Shown here piece after piece: positions 54,479-63,925 of a DNA stretch of 64,000 bases. The stretch lies in NCBI RefSeq assembly GCF_025421775.1, contig NZ_JAOEFX010000008.1:1-64000 (forward strand). Reading direction: 5' to 3'. The stretch comes from Paenarthrobacter aurescens (GTDB taxonomy: Bacteria > Actinomycetota > Actinomycetes > Actinomycetales > Micrococcaceae). Below the pieces are notes generated by a model. It saw only the letters and a list, made by a program, of their open reading frames with translations. It made no database searches and was not told the DNA's origin. The first letter of the stretch is position 1; the number at the start of each line of letters is the position of its first letter. Made by a program: the position numbers and the translations under genes.

Positions 54479-56767
54479 GTGAGCACACCAGAAACTGCGA
54501 ATCCGGTAGAAACCACAGGTGAAGAGGCGGCTGCCGCCGTCGTGGAAGCAGAGGGCACTCCTCCCTCGGAGGCGTTGCGCGATGAGTACGAGCAACTGGC
54601 CGACCTCGTCCGCAAGTACCGGTATGCCTATTACCAGGAAGACTCACCCACGGTATCCGATGCCGAATTTGATGAACTGTATCGGCGTCTGGAGGAGCTG
54701 GAAGCGCTTCACCCGGAACTTGTCTCGAATGACTCTCCTACGCAGGAAGTAGGCGGCGAAGTCTCCTCGGCGTTCGCTGCAGTGGAGCACTTGCAGCGGA
54801 TGTACAGCCTGGATGACGTCTTTTCATTGGACGAGCTCGAAGCCTGGGTCCGGAAGGCAGAAGCATCCGTGGCGAAGCTGGGCGACTCCGTACCGCCCAT
54901 CGCCTGGCTGACCGAGTTGAAGATCGACGGCCTGGCCGTGAACCTGCTTTACCGGGACGGCAAGCTCGTCCGTGCGGCCACTCGCGGCGATGGCACCACT
55001 GGTGAAGACATCACCCACAACGTCCTGACCATCAAGGAAATCCCACGGGAACTCAGCGGATCCGGATATCCGTCGGAAGTCGAAATCCGGGGCGAGGTGT
55101 TCATCCCCTCCAAGGCATTCGTCGAGTTCAACGAGACCCTCGTGGCCGCAGGCAAAGCCCCACTCGCCAACCCCCGCAATGCCGCCGCCGGATCGCTGCG
55201 CCAGAAGGACCCGGCAGAAACTGCCAAGCGGCCGTTGAGCATGTACGTTCACGGCATCGGCGCCCGCGAAGGACTCGAGGCCAAGAGCCAGTCTGAAACA
55301 TACAAGCTCCTGGAAGCATGGGGGCTGCCGACCAGCCCGTACCTCAAGGTCCTGGACTCCTTTGAAGAGGTCCTTGAGTTCATCGCGCACTACGGAGAGC
55401 ACCGGCACGACCTCGCGCATGAGATCGACGGCATTGTGGTCAAGATCGACGACTTCGCCACCCAACGAGCCCTCGGCTACACCTCCCGGGTCCCCAGATG
55501 GGCTGCTGCGTACAAGTACCCGCCGGAAGAAGTCCACACCAAGCTCCTGGACATCGCCGTCAACGTTGGCCGCACCGGCCGGGTGACTCCTTTCGGTTTG
55601 ATGGAGCCCGTGAAGGTGGCCGGCTCCACGGTGGGCATGGCTACGCTGCATAACCAGGATGTGGTGAAAGCCAAGGGCGTCATGATCGGGGACATCGTGA
55701 TCCTTCGTAAGGCCGGCGATGTCATCCCCGAAATCGTGGGCCCCGTGCTGGCACTGAGGGACAAACAGGATCCGCCCGTCCGCGAATTCGTGATGCCCAC
55801 CGAATGCCCGTCCTGCGGTACCCCGCTGGCGCCGGCCAAGGACGGCGACGTCGACATCCGCTGCCCCAACGCGAAGTCGTGCCCCTCGCAGCTGCGGGAG
55901 CGCGTGTTCCACCTTGCGGGGCGTGGTGCTTTCGATATTGAGGCTCTGGGTTGGGAAGCGGCCATCGCACTCACTCAGCCGGCAGAGCCACCGACGCCCC
56001 CTCTGACCAGTGAGGCCGGTCTGTTCAGCCTGACACGCGAGGACCTGGCTGACGTCCTGATCCGCAGGGAGAAGCGCTCCAAGGGTGTGGGCACGGGAGA
56101 GTACGAACTTGTTCCGTACTTCTACACCAAGGGCACGGCCAAATCTCCGTCCAAGCCAACGGCAACCACGGAGAAACTGTTTGTGGAGCTGGAGAAAGCC
56201 AAGAAGCAGCCGCTCTGGCGTGTGCTCGTGGCACTCTCCATCAGGCACGTCGGCCCCACAGCTTCGCGGGCGCTGGCCACCGCATTCGGCAGCATGGAGG
56301 CAATCCGCAATGCCACGGAAGAGCAAATGGCCCACGTTGATGGCGTTGGTCCCACCATTGCCGTGGCCCTTAAAGAGTGGTTCGCCGTGGACTGGCACAA
56401 CGAGATCGTGGACAGCTGGGCCGCAGCCGGTGTGCGGATGGAGGACGAACGGGACACTTCCATGCCGCGAACCCTTGAAGGCCTGACGATCGTCGTTACC
56501 GGTACGTTGCCCAACTTCAGCCGCGACGAAGCCAAGGAAGCCATCATCATCCGTGGTGGGAAGGCCTCGGGATCTGTTTCCAAGAAGACCAGCTACCTGG
56601 TGGCCGGCGAAAGCGCCGGAACCAAGCTGGACAAGGCGGAGCAGCTGGGCGTTGCAGTGCTGGATGAGGATGGCTTCCGTGAGCTCCTCGCCAACGGGCC
56701 CGCAGAGCCGGGGACAGAGGCTGACGTGCCGCAGGACGAGGCATCAGCGGAAGCAGTCTCCGAATGA
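54479..56767 (+). CDS. ligA: NAD-dependent DNA ligase
   Basis: Seals nicks using NAD+, an essential replication enzyme. The 762 residues contain domain Ia (YYQEDSPTVSDAEFDELYRRL), the adenylation lysine in LKIDG (Lys148), the OB fold, a four-Cys zinc finger (CPSCGTP, CPNAKSCPSQ), HhH repeats (HVDGVGPTIAVALKEW) and a BRCT domain (GLTIVVTGTLPNFSRDEAKE). It is longer than E. coli LigA (671), with a disordered ~28-residue N-terminus, a lid between the zinc finger and HhH, and an acidic C-terminal tail. Start GTG 54479 gives MSTPETANP; no Shine-Dalgarno is evident. Its stop overlaps the next start. Confidence 0.96.
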   Translation: MSTPETANPVETTGEEAAAAVVEAEGTPPSEALRDEYEQLADLVRKYRYAYYQEDSPTVSDAEFDELYRRLEELEALHPELVSNDSPTQEVGGEVSSAFAAVEHLQRMYSLDDVFSLDELEAWVRKAEASVAKLGDSVPPIAWLTELKIDGLAVNLLYRDGKLVRAATRGDGTTGEDITHNVLTIKEIPRELSGSGYPSEVEIRGEVFIPSKAFVEFNETLVAAGKAPLANPRNAAAGSLRQKDPAETAKRPLSMYVHGIGAREGLEAKSQSETYKLLEAWGLPTSPYLKVLDSFEEVLEFIAHYGEHRHDLAHEIDGIVVKIDDFATQRALGYTSRVPRWAAAYKYPPEEVHTKLLDIAVNVGRTGRVTPFGLMEPVKVAGSTVGMATLHNQDVVKAKGVMIGDIVILRKAGDVIPEIVGPVLALRDKQDPPVREFVMPTECPSCGTPLAPAKDGDVDIRCPNAKSCPSQLRERVFHLAGRGAFDIEALGWEAAIALTQPAEPPTPPLTSEAGLFSLTREDLADVLIRREKRSKGVGTGEYELVPYFYTKGTAKSPSKPTATTEKLFVELEKAKKQPLWRVLVALSIRHVGPTASRALATAFGSMEAIRNATEEQMAHVDGVGPTIAVALKEWFAVDWHNEIVDSWAAAGVRMEDERDTSMPRTLEGLTIVVTGTLPNFSRDEAKEAIIIRGGKASGSVSKKTSYLVAGESAGTKLDKAEQLGVAVLDEDGFRELLANGPAEPGTEADVPQDEASAEAVSE

Positions 56768-57588
56768 GTGACGTCAATGGGCTGCTTGCGGTAGCCAAAC
56801 GTGCCGCTGCAGCGGGCGCTGCCGTGCTCGCGCAGCGTTCCGTCAGCGGCACGGGCGGCGATGGCCTGGAAACCACCAACAAGGGCGAGGCCGGAGATTG
56901 GGTCACGGCTTTTGATGTGGCTGCCGAGAATGCGGTCCGCGAAGCCATCCTTGCCGAACGCCCCCAAGACACGATTACGGGGGAGGAGCACGGCACTACG
57001 CGGCCCGAACAGCCTTCGGGGTACCGCTGGTCCATCGATCCCCTTGACGGGACCACCAATTTCATCCGAAACATCGTCTACTACGCCACCTCTGTTGCGG
57101 TAGCGGATTCCGACGGCGTCTGGTTGGCCGGCGTGGTCCACGCACCTGCCTTGGGACGGGTCTACTCGGCGGCCCGCGGCCAAGGAGCCTGGCTTGAGGT
57201 GGGTGGAGAGACAACCCGGCTGGCCGGGCCAGTCCCGGGTCGCAAAGGACTCATCCTGGCCACGGGCTTCAGCTATGACCCCGGGACCCGGGCGAGCCAA
57301 TCTGCCGGCTTGGCCGAGCTCATGGAAGGCTTTGCCGATGTTCGGCGCCTTGGGTCCGCTGCGCTGGATCTCTGCCTGGTGGCAGATGGAACCTTTGATG
57401 CCTACGGCGAACGCGGACTTAACGAGCACGATTTCTCCGCGGGTGCACTGATCGCCGAAGAGGCTGGTTGCTGGGTACGCCGGCCGCGCCTGGCAAGTCC
57501 ACTGGACGGAGGTCCCAGCACCGAGGACCGCCTTGCGTCGTGGATGTGTGCCGGCACCCTGGAATTGTCCGGCAAATTCCCTCTGTGA
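56764..57588 (+). CDS. Inositol monophosphatase-family phosphatase
   Basis: A 274-residue Mg2+-dependent sugar or inositol phosphatase. Metal ligands are visible in GEEHG, DPLDGTTNF and LNEHDFSAG (the usual WDxAAG, with His for Trp). DLCLVADGTFDAYGE is the conserved segment before the last ligand. The substrate could be inositol-1-phosphate, histidinol phosphate or another phosphate; the sequence alone does not decide. The ATG overlaps the ligA stop (ATGA), so they are co-transcribed. Confidence 0.9.
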   Translation: MSDVNGLLAVAKRAAAAGAAVLAQRSVSGTGGDGLETTNKGEAGDWVTAFDVAAENAVREAILAERPQDTITGEEHGTTRPEQPSGYRWSIDPLDGTTNFIRNIVYYATSVAVADSDGVWLAGVVHAPALGRVYSAARGQGAWLEVGGETTRLAGPVPGRKGLILATGFSYDPGTRASQSAGLAELMEGFADVRRLGSAALDLCLVADGTFDAYGERGLNEHDFSAGALIAEEAGCWVRRPRLASPLDGGPSTEDRLASWMCAGTLELSGKFPL

Positions 57589-57612
57589 CCATCAGCTTTT
57601 GACCATCAGCCC

Positions 57613-58821
57613 GTGATCACAACACTCGCCATCGCCAACTACCGGTCCATCCGGGACCTCTCCATGGAATTGCATGGGCTGGACGTCGTAACCGGGGCTA
57701 ACGGCAGCGGCAAGTCCTCGCTCTACCGGGCCTTGAGGCTGCTGGCGGAGTGTGCAGGGGGCGATTCCGGCAATGTGGTGGGCTCATTGGCCCGGGACGG
57801 TGGTCTGGCTTCCACGCTGTGGGCTGGGCCCGAGTCCATCAGCGAGGCCATGCGCCGTGGTGAGGTCCCTGTCCAGGGAACGGTCCGGCGTGAGTCCGTC
57901 AGCTTGAAATTGGGTTACTCCGGGGACGACTTTGGATACTTGGTGGACCTGGGGATGCCAACGCCCGGCGGTGCTGGATTCGACCAGGAAACCGGCAGGC
58001 CCCGGCCGTCCGCCTTCAGCTTGGATCCCGAAATAAAACGGGAGCAGATCTTCTCCGGCCCTGTAGCACGGCCAGGCTCACTGTTGGTGGACCGGAAAGG
58101 AAGCCTGGCCAAGCTGCGCGGACCGGGCAGCGAGTGGACAGAGTTATCCAGGAGGCTGGACACCTTCCAGAGCATGCTGACGGAGGTTTCGGACCAGGAC
58201 AGGGCGCCGGAGGTTCTGCGGGTTCGTGACTCGGTCCGTTCATGGCGGTTCTACGATCACTTCCGCACGGATGCCGACGCTCCCGCACGCCAGGCGCAGC
58301 TCGGAACACGCACACCCGTACTGCACCACAGCGGCAAGGACCTCGCGGCCGCTCTGCAAACACTGCGCGAGGTGGGCTTCGAACGGCAGTTGGATGCCGC
58401 CGTCGATCATGCTTTTCCCGGGAGCCGGCTGGAGATCGCGGTCAACGACGGCCGCTTCAGTGTCGAATTGCGGCAGCCTGGCATGCTGCGGCCCATGAAG
58501 GCTGCCGAGCTCTCGGATGGGACGCTGCGGTTCCTCCTGCTGACCGCCGCGATGCTGACGCCGCGCCCACCGGAACTCATGGTCTTGAACGAACCCGAGA
58601 CCAGCCTCCACGTTGACCTGATGCCGGCACTGGCCGGACTGATTGTCCAGGCCAGTGCCAACAGCCAGATGATCGTGGTGACCCACTCCGAGGCCCTGCT
58701 CAGTTCCCTCCGCGAGAGCGGTGCCGCCCATGAGCATGAACTTTATAAGGACCTTGGCGAGACAAGGATCAAGGGCCTGGGCTCGCTGGAAGGTCCGTTG
58801 TGGAGTTGGCCCAAGCGCTGA
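57613..58821 (+). CDS. RecF/OLD-like AAA ATPase (AAA_21)
   Basis: A 402-residue SMC-type ATPase head without a TOPRIM domain. Walker A is GANGSGKSS at residues ~28-36, following ITTLAIANYRSIRDLSMEL. The signature region is AELSDGTLRFLLL, Walker B is ELMVLNEPETSLH, and a VVTHSEALL switch motif follows. Proteins of this kind occur both as housekeeping ATPases and in anti-phage systems. No nuclease partner is adjacent, so function is open. The GTG start lies 24 bases after the phosphatase stop, within the ligA operon. Confidence 0.85.
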   Translation: MITTLAIANYRSIRDLSMELHGLDVVTGANGSGKSSLYRALRLLAECAGGDSGNVVGSLARDGGLASTLWAGPESISEAMRRGEVPVQGTVRRESVSLKLGYSGDDFGYLVDLGMPTPGGAGFDQETGRPRPSAFSLDPEIKREQIFSGPVARPGSLLVDRKGSLAKLRGPGSEWTELSRRLDTFQSMLTEVSDQDRAPEVLRVRDSVRSWRFYDHFRTDADAPARQAQLGTRTPVLHHSGKDLAAALQTLREVGFERQLDAAVDHAFPGSRLEIAVNDGRFSVELRQPGMLRPMKAAELSDGTLRFLLLTAAMLTPRPPELMVLNEPETSLHVDLMPALAGLIVQASANSQMIVVTHSEALLSSLRESGAAHEHELYKDLGETRIKGLGSLEGPLWSWPKR

Positions 58822-58854
58822 GGCCGTCTCCGGACGTCATGCGTTGGACCAGGC

Positions 58855-60222
58855 TTAGAACGCAGAGCCGATGGACGTGAGCTGCTGCGCGGAGGCGCCT
58901 GCGTAACGGTTCTCCGGCCGGGCCAGTCCGTAGTGCCCCCGCAAGGTGGAGGCCGTGTACTCCGTGCGGAAAAGGCCTCGTTGCTGGAGGATCGGCACCA
59001 CCTGGTCCACAAAAATTTCCAAACCGGAGGGGAGGACCGGCGGCATGATGTTGAAGCCATCCGCGGCGCCGGCAAAGAACCAGTCCTGGATGGCATCGGC
59101 AACCTGTTCAGGTGTTCCGGAGAAGGTGCGGTGCCCGCGTCCTCCACCCAGCCGGCCGATCAGCTGGCGCACGGTGAGCTGCTCCCGGCGGGCCAGCTCC
59201 ACGATCAGGGTGTAGCGGCTCTTGGCACCCTCAATGTCGTCCTCGGAGGGCAGGTCGGCAGGAAGTTGGCGGTCCAGGGGGAGGTCCTCAGGCTTCAGGC
59301 GCAACGTCTTGGCCAGCTGCTCCCGGGCGTATTCGGGCTTGATGAGCTCGTCCAGTTCACGCTCAAGCTTCAGGGCTTCGGCTTCAGTGGAACCGATGAC
59401 CGGGACGATCCCCGGCAGGATCTTGATGCCTTCCGGGTTGCGGCCCACAGCTGCGGTGCGGGACTTCAAGTCAGCGTAGAAGGCTTGGGCGTCGGCCAGG
59501 GTCTGGTGGGCGGTGAAGACGGCTTCGGCATACTGCGCCGCCAGCTTCTTGCCGTTTTCGGAAGAGCCGGCCTGCACGATCAGCGGGTGGCCCTGCGGTG
59601 AACGGGGAACATTGAGCGGGCCACGGACGCGGAAGTGTTTGCCCTCATGCTCGATGACCCGGATCTTGTTGTCATCGCCCCAGACGCCCTCGGCCTTGTC
59701 CGCGAGGATGGCGTCGTCTTCCCAGCTGTCCCAGAGTTTCCGGGCCACCTCAATGAACTCGGCGGCCCGCTCGTACCGGACGGCATGGGCCGGCTGGTCA
59801 TCCACGCCGAAATTGCGCGCCGCGTCCGGTCCCGCCGTCGTGACGACGTTCCAGCCTGCACGTCCACCACTGACCCAGTCCACCGACGCGAAACGGCGTG
59901 CCAGGTTGTAGGGGTCGTTGTAGGTGGTGGAGGCCGTGGCGATCAGCCCGATTTTCTGCGTGGCCGCGGCGATGGCCGTCAGCAGCACTGTGGGCTCAAG
60001 CTTGCCGGCAGGGCGGCGGCCCACCTCGCCAAAGAGGACGGGGGAGTCAGCGAAGAAGATGGAATCGAGCTTTCCGCGCTCGGCTGTGCGGGCCAGGTGC
60101 TGGTAGTGCTCCACCTTGGTAGAGGCAAGGGGGTCGCTCTCGGGCAGGCGCCATGATGCTTCGTGGTGCCCTGTGCTCATCAGGAACGCGTTGAGGTGCA
60201 ATTGGCGGTCTGGCGGGGTCAT
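58855..60222 (-). CDS. FMN-dependent LLM-class monooxygenase (NtaA/SnaA/DszA family)
   Basis: A 455-residue flavin monooxygenase using FMNH2 and O2. Recognised by the N-terminal LHLNAFLMSTGHHEASWR, the FADSPVLFGE and STTYNDPYNLARRFASVDWV segments and the SGGRAGWNVVTTAGPDAARNFG loop typical of the nitrilotriacetate/dibenzothiophene-sulfone monooxygenase group. A sulfur or xenobiotic substrate is likely but not determinable. Start ATG 60222 has GGAG 5 bases upstream; the frame stays open to 60381 but without a ribosome site. It is convergent with the ATPase gene. Confidence 0.9.
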   Translation of the reverse strand: MTPPDRQLHLNAFLMSTGHHEASWRLPESDPLASTKVEHYQHLARTAERGKLDSIFFADSPVLFGEVGRRPAGKLEPTVLLTAIAAATQKIGLIATASTTYNDPYNLARRFASVDWVSGGRAGWNVVTTAGPDAARNFGVDDQPAHAVRYERAAEFIEVARKLWDSWEDDAILADKAEGVWGDDNKIRVIEHEGKHFRVRGPLNVPRSPQGHPLIVQAGSSENGKKLAAQYAEAVFTAHQTLADAQAFYADLKSRTAAVGRNPEGIKILPGIVPVIGSTEAEALKLERELDELIKPEYAREQLAKTLRLKPEDLPLDRQLPADLPSEDDIEGAKSRYTLIVELARREQLTVRQLIGRLGGGRGHRTFSGTPEQVADAIQDWFFAGAADGFNIMPPVLPSGLEIFVDQVVPILQQRGLFRTEYTASTLRGHYGLARPENRYAGASAQQLTSIGSAF

Positions 60223-60521
60223 GGTTTCTCCTCGGGTCAGGACGGGTTTTGGGGCGCTGTGTGGCAACTCAAGCACGGGTCCAAAGCCCTCCGCCAGCCT
60301 TTCGACATGTCCCCGCAACAGCACGAAACCGGGGTTCACCCCAAGCAACGCGGCTCCATCCGACGCCACGGGAGGCAACACAAAAAGCAGCCCGCCGGCA
60401 CCGTACGTGAGCAGCGCAGGGCAACCATCCGGCGTCGTGCCTTCCCAACGTGACTGATAGTTTCATCACGGAAAACCGTATTTGGCGCTGATCGCCTGTG
60501 GGGCGCGACTACCATTGGTAG
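60223..60521. other. Intergenic region between divergent LLM monooxygenase and GNAT genes
   Basis: About 300 bases without a convincing gene. The imperfect inverted repeat CGTGA-N12-TCACG at 60450-60471 may be an operator. TACCAT at 60510-60515 lies six bases before GTG 60522 and fits a -10 for a leaderless GNAT mRNA. No riboswitch fold was recognised. Confidence 0.4.
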
Positions 60522-61034
60522 GTGCTTTCGCCGATTACCGTCCGTCCCGCCCTGCCCGAAGACTACGACGCCGTTGCCCGCATTACGCAGGACTCCTACG
60601 TCACCGCGGGGTACTACGGCGACGCCGACCACCCGTACCTGCAGAAGCTCCAGGACGTGGCGGGTCGCGCAGAGCACGCGGAGATCCTGGTGGCGGAGCG
60701 CAACGGGGAAGTCATCGGATCTGTGACGGCAGCACCTGCCGGCGGCGGCTTCTCGGACATTGGCCTTGACGACGAACTGGAACTGCGTACCCTGGTGGTG
60801 GATCCGGCAGTCCAGCGCTCCGGGGCGGGCCGTGCGTTGGTGCAGGCCGTCGTCGATCAGGCCAAGGCCATGGACGGCATCAAAGCTGTGTCCCTGACTA
60901 CGGGCGCCACGTGGGAAAGCGCCAACGCCCTGTACGCACGGACTGGCTTTGACCGCGCGCCGCACCGCGACTGGTTTGTCCCCGGCACCGACATAAAGCT
61001 GTTCGTTTACCGCCTGGACCTTCCGCAGTCCTAA
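60522..61034 (+). CDS. GNAT-family N-acetyltransferase
   Basis: A 170-residue acetyl-CoA-dependent acyltransferase. Motif D/A of the fold is present: VAERNGEVIGSVTAAP, LRTLVVDPAVQRSGAGRALV (the acetyl-CoA loop, R/Q-x-x-G-x-G/A class) and ANALYARTGFDRAPHRDW. The GTG start has no Shine-Dalgarno and lies just after a -10-like TACCAT, so it is probably leaderless. It precedes the RidA gene by 57 bases. Substrate unknown. Confidence 0.88.
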   Translation: MLSPITVRPALPEDYDAVARITQDSYVTAGYYGDADHPYLQKLQDVAGRAEHAEILVAERNGEVIGSVTAAPAGGGFSDIGLDDELELRTLVVDPAVQRSGAGRALVQAVVDQAKAMDGIKAVSLTTGATWESANALYARTGFDRAPHRDWFVPGTDIKLFVYRLDLPQS

Positions 61035-61091
61035 AGTTTCCTTCGTAAACGCCGGTCACCGGACCGCGCGAAGCGACAGGAAAGGCGCGGC

Positions 61092-61484
61092 ATGCGCAAG
61101 ACATTCGGCACGGGTTCGGTCTGGGAGCAGACCCTTGGATACTCCCGCGCAGTCCAGGTGGACAACACCCTCTTCATTTCAGCTACGGCAGCCAGCGGGG
61201 TCGTTGACGGTCAACCGGGGATTGTCGGCGACGACTTCTACTCGCAGACCAAGTACATCCTCGAGAAGCTCGGCGCTGTCCTCGAAGAAGCGGGCTTCTC
61301 CTACGAGGACGTGGTCCAGTCCAAGCTGTACCTGACGGACATCAGCAAGTGGGAAGACGCCGGCCGCGCGCACGGTGAGGTGTTCGGCGAAATCCGTCCC
61401 ACCCTGGCCCTGGTTCACGTCTTGCCGTTCCTGGATCCCGAAATGCTCGTAGAGATCGAACTCGTAGCCCAGAAGTCCGCGTAG
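61092..61484 (+). CDS. RidA/YjgF-family enamine/imine deaminase
   Basis: A 130-residue protein of the RidA superfamily, which hydrolyses reactive 2-aminoacrylate-type imines. Family features include NTLFISATAASG, YSQTKYILEKLGAVLEEAGFSYEDVVQSKLYL and the terminal MLVEIELVA strand. The usual catalytic Arg of RidA (in the RPAR/CxAR motif) corresponds here to GEIRPTLALVHV. It may be one of the Rid subfamilies lacking full deaminase activity. RBS AGGAAAGG precedes ATG 61092. Confidence 0.88.
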   Translation: MRKTFGTGSVWEQTLGYSRAVQVDNTLFISATAASGVVDGQPGIVGDDFYSQTKYILEKLGAVLEEAGFSYEDVVQSKLYLTDISKWEDAGRAHGEVFGEIRPTLALVHVLPFLDPEMLVEIELVAQKSA

Positions 61485-61498
61485 CGCACCCAACTGAG

Positions 61499-61544
61499 TC
61501 GCATTTGTGCGCGTTGGGAGTCGTCAGAACGCGCCCAAATGCGA
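61499..61544. terminator. Palindromic element between convergent RidA and response-regulator genes
   Basis: Two 17-base arms (61499-61515 and 61528-61544) are complementary at 16 of 17 positions, core TCGCATTTG...GCGCGTT. The position in a 70-base convergent gap suggests a bidirectional terminator. The sequence style also suggests a dispersed repeat, different from the family at 2813 and 24580. Confidence 0.65.
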
Positions 61545-61554
61545 TCTGCTTGGG

Positions 61555-62214
61555 CTAGCCCGGGACGCCGTAGCGGTGTTCCGGGCGACCCGTGCTTCCG
61601 TAGCGCAGTTGGATCTCGACGGCGCCATCGTCCGCGAGCGAGGACAGGTACCGTTGCGCTGTGGCGCGGGAAACGCCCACCCTCTCCGCGACCTCGGCCG
61701 CGGAGTATTGCTCGCCGGGGAGCAACGATTCCAGGACAGCCGCTTCCGTGGCGGACCGGGGTTTGGCGGAGGGAGTGACATCGCCTGGAATCAAGGAGCG
61801 CTTGGCGCGTTCAATGGTTGTCTGGTCCACGGCGGTTTGCTGTCCGAGGATCCGGCGATATCGCGCATAAGACCTCAGTTGCTGGGACAAGGACTCCGCG
61901 GTGAAGGGCTTGAGCATGTACCCCAGGGCGCCGCGGCGCAGGGCTACCTTGATGGACTGCGCGTCGGAGGCAGCAGTCAGCATGACGGCATCGACGTCCA
62001 GCTGACCCAGCAAGTCCAGGCCGGAACCGTCCGGCAAGTACACATCAAGCAACACCAGGTCCGGGCGCAGGCTGTGGATCGCCTGCAACGCCTGGGAGAC
62101 CGAGCCTGCCGGAGCCAAGGCCATGAAACCGGCCACTGAATCCACATAGGCAGCATGCAGTCTTGCCACGTGGAAATCGTCATCCACGATCAATACCCTC
62201 AAGTCTTCAGCCAC
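61555..62214 (-). CDS. CitB/DcuR-type response regulator
   Basis: A 219-residue regulator. The receiver domain has an acidic pocket (IVDDD, residues 9-13), phospho-acceptor Asp57 (LLDVYLPDG) and Lys102 (LKPF). The C-terminal part contains an HTH (YSAAEVAERVGVSRATAQRYLSSL) of the CitB/DcuR type controlling transport and use of citrate or C4-dicarboxylates. Start GTG 62214, behind GAGAGGA, overlaps the kinase stop by 8 bases. Its targets are not in the window unless the DAACS symporter at 6864 is one. Confidence 0.9.
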   Translation of the reverse strand: MAEDLRVLIVDDDFHVARLHAAYVDSVAGFMALAPAGSVSQALQAIHSLRPDLVLLDVYLPDGSGLDLLGQLDVDAVMLTAASDAQSIKVALRRGALGYMLKPFTAESLSQQLRSYARYRRILGQQTAVDQTTIERAKRSLIPGDVTPSAKPRSATEAAVLESLLPGEQYSAAEVAERVGVSRATAQRYLSSLADDGAVEIQLRYGSTGRPEHRYGVPG

Positions 62215-63925
62215 TGTGGTCCTCTCTCGATGTAGAGCGGGCATCTGCATCGGCTGAATCCATGACGCCCGGGATGGTCGCCATGAATACGGCGCCCGGC
62301 CCGCCTTCGCTGCCTGGCTCCAGGAGGCGGACATCTCCACCCCGGCGCCGCGCAAGCTGCCTTACCAAAGCCAGCCCCAAACCTTGCCCAGCCCCCGAGC
62401 GTACCGGTTGTTCCGACGTCGTGAATCCCTCGGCGAAGACCTCCTCGGGTTCCAGTCTCCCCAAACCGTCGCCGGAGTCGCCCACCACGATGTGCAGGGT
62501 GCCGCCGTTGTGGTCAGTGAAGTCGTCCAGCAGCTCAACTTCCACCCACCGTTCCGTGGCGGAACCGGCGACGGCGGCACTCACCGCGTTGTCTATGAGG
62601 TTGCCGAGCACTGTGGTGACGTCCTGCGGATCGGCCACGTGTCCCCGGACCAGTGTTTCGGGCCCGATGCGGAGGGCGACGCCGCGCTCCGATGCCTCCA
62701 CGCTCTTGGCGCCAACAAAGGCCTGGAGATACGTGTCCTGGAGGAGTTCGGCCTGCTCCACGGGGAACTTCAATGGTCCCGTAGCGGAGATCCGGGCCAG
62801 GTACTCCTTGGCGGAGTCGTACTGTCCGATGCTCATGAAACCGGCGATGGTGTGGAGCTGGTTGGCGAACTCGTGGCGTTGTGCGCGGAGGGCCGTGGAC
62901 ATGGTTCCCACGGCATCCAGCTGGCGGGTCAGTTGCTGCAGCTCAGTGCGGTCGCGCAGCATGACCACCCACCCGAGGTCCTCCTGCCGGTGCCACGCCT
63001 TGCGCGCGCTGGCCACCAGAACGCGTCCGCCCGCCACTATTTCGACGGCCTCCGCGTCACGGGCTGCCGGCTGCGTGAGCTGCTTGAGCTGTTCAGGGAC
63101 AGCTGCGGAAGCCCAGTCCTGTCCGGTGGCATCGGGCATGTCCAGGAGCCTTGCTGCGGCTGCATTGAAGACCGAGATGCGGCCATCCGCGGCGATGCCG
63201 ACCACTCCGTCATCCACGCCTTGGAGTACTGCCACTTGGTCGTGGACCAGAGTGCTGATTTCCTCCGGTTCCAAGCCGAGCGTTAGCCGCTGCAACCTGT
63301 GCCGGAGCAGGAAGGACGCGAGCACGCCTGCGAGCAGCGCGCCGCCGGCGGTGAGTGCAATGGGCACAATGTCACGTGCCAGGCTCTTGCTGAGGGACTC
63401 CACGGAATAGCCGACGCTGACTTCGCCAACAATCGTGTCAGAGCTGTCCGGCGCGTACACCGGTACTTTCGCGCCTGCCGAGGGTCCCAGTGTCCCGGTG
63501 TTCCGCGTCGTGATTTCTTCGCCGCCGAGTGCCACGGAGGGGTCCGTGCTGACCCGTTCCCCGAGCCGTGCGGTCTCGGGGTGGGCAAGGCGCAGGCCGG
63601 TTTCGTCCGTGATGACCACAAACAAGGCGCCGGTACGCACCCGCACCGCCTCGGCCGCAGCCTGCAGGGGACCCGCGGCGAGGACATCCGGGGGAGGCGT
63701 TCCCTCTTCCTTGCTGATCTCTTGGACGCGGGCCCGGATATCCGGATCCGCGGCGACCGTCCTGGCCAGTGTGAGCGCTTGGTTTTCGGCTTCGGTGCCG
63801 ATCCGTTCGTAGACCAGCCAGCCGTGGACAACGCCGCTGAGCAGCACCACCAAGAGGACAACGCCCAGCTGGAGGAGGAGGGTTTGGGTGGAGAAACGCA
63901 TACTTACCCTGCTGAATCGTGGCAC
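62207..63925 (-). CDS. CitA/DcuS-type sensor histidine kinase
   Basis: A 572-residue sensor. A TM helix (QLGVVLLVVLLSGVVHGWLV) is followed by a ~140-residue extracytoplasmic PAS-like sensor (ALFVVITDETGLRLAHP, VSTDPSVALGGEE), a second TM helix (IVPIALTAGGALLAGVLASF), a cytoplasmic PAS domain (LQGVDDGVVGIAADGRISVF) and a SPOB-type dimerisation helix with phospho-accepting His351 (RHEFANQLHTIAGF). The ATPase domain has N-box LGNLIDNAVSAA, DSGDG and GQGLGL. I chose GTG 63925 (AAGGAG five bases upstream) over ATG 63901. The ligand is likely a di- or tricarboxylate by family. Confidence 0.9.
   Translation of the reverse strand: MPRFSRVSMRFSTQTLLLQLGVVLLVVLLSGVVHGWLVYERIGTEAENQALTLARTVAADPDIRARVQEISKEEGTPPPDVLAAGPLQAAAEAVRVRTGALFVVITDETGLRLAHPETARLGERVSTDPSVALGGEEITTRNTGTLGPSAGAKVPVYAPDSSDTIVGEVSVGYSVESLSKSLARDIVPIALTAGGALLAGVLASFLLRHRLQRLTLGLEPEEISTLVHDQVAVLQGVDDGVVGIAADGRISVFNAAAARLLDMPDATGQDWASAAVPEQLKQLTQPAARDAEAVEIVAGGRVLVASARKAWHRQEDLGWVVMLRDRTELQQLTRQLDAVGTMSTALRAQRHEFANQLHTIAGFMSIGQYDSAKEYLARISATGPLKFPVEQAELLQDTYLQAFVGAKSVEASERGVALRIGPETLVRGHVADPQDVTTVLGNLIDNAVSAAVAGSATERWVEVELLDDFTDHNGGTLHIVVGDSGDGLGRLEPEEVFAEGFTTSEQPVRSGAGQGLGLALVRQLARRRGGDVRLLEPGSEGGPGAVFMATIPGVMDSADADARSTSREDHSG

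Noticed and set aside
57613..58821. AAA ATPase as part of an OLD/Gabija-type defence system
   Set aside because: There is no TOPRIM domain and no adjacent helicase or nuclease gene. It sits in the ligA operon, so a defence role is not supported.
60223..60381. N-terminal extension of the LLM monooxygenase to 60381
   Set aside because: ATG 60222 has a good GGAG site and matches where the family begins. The extension has no ribosome site and no resemblance to the family.
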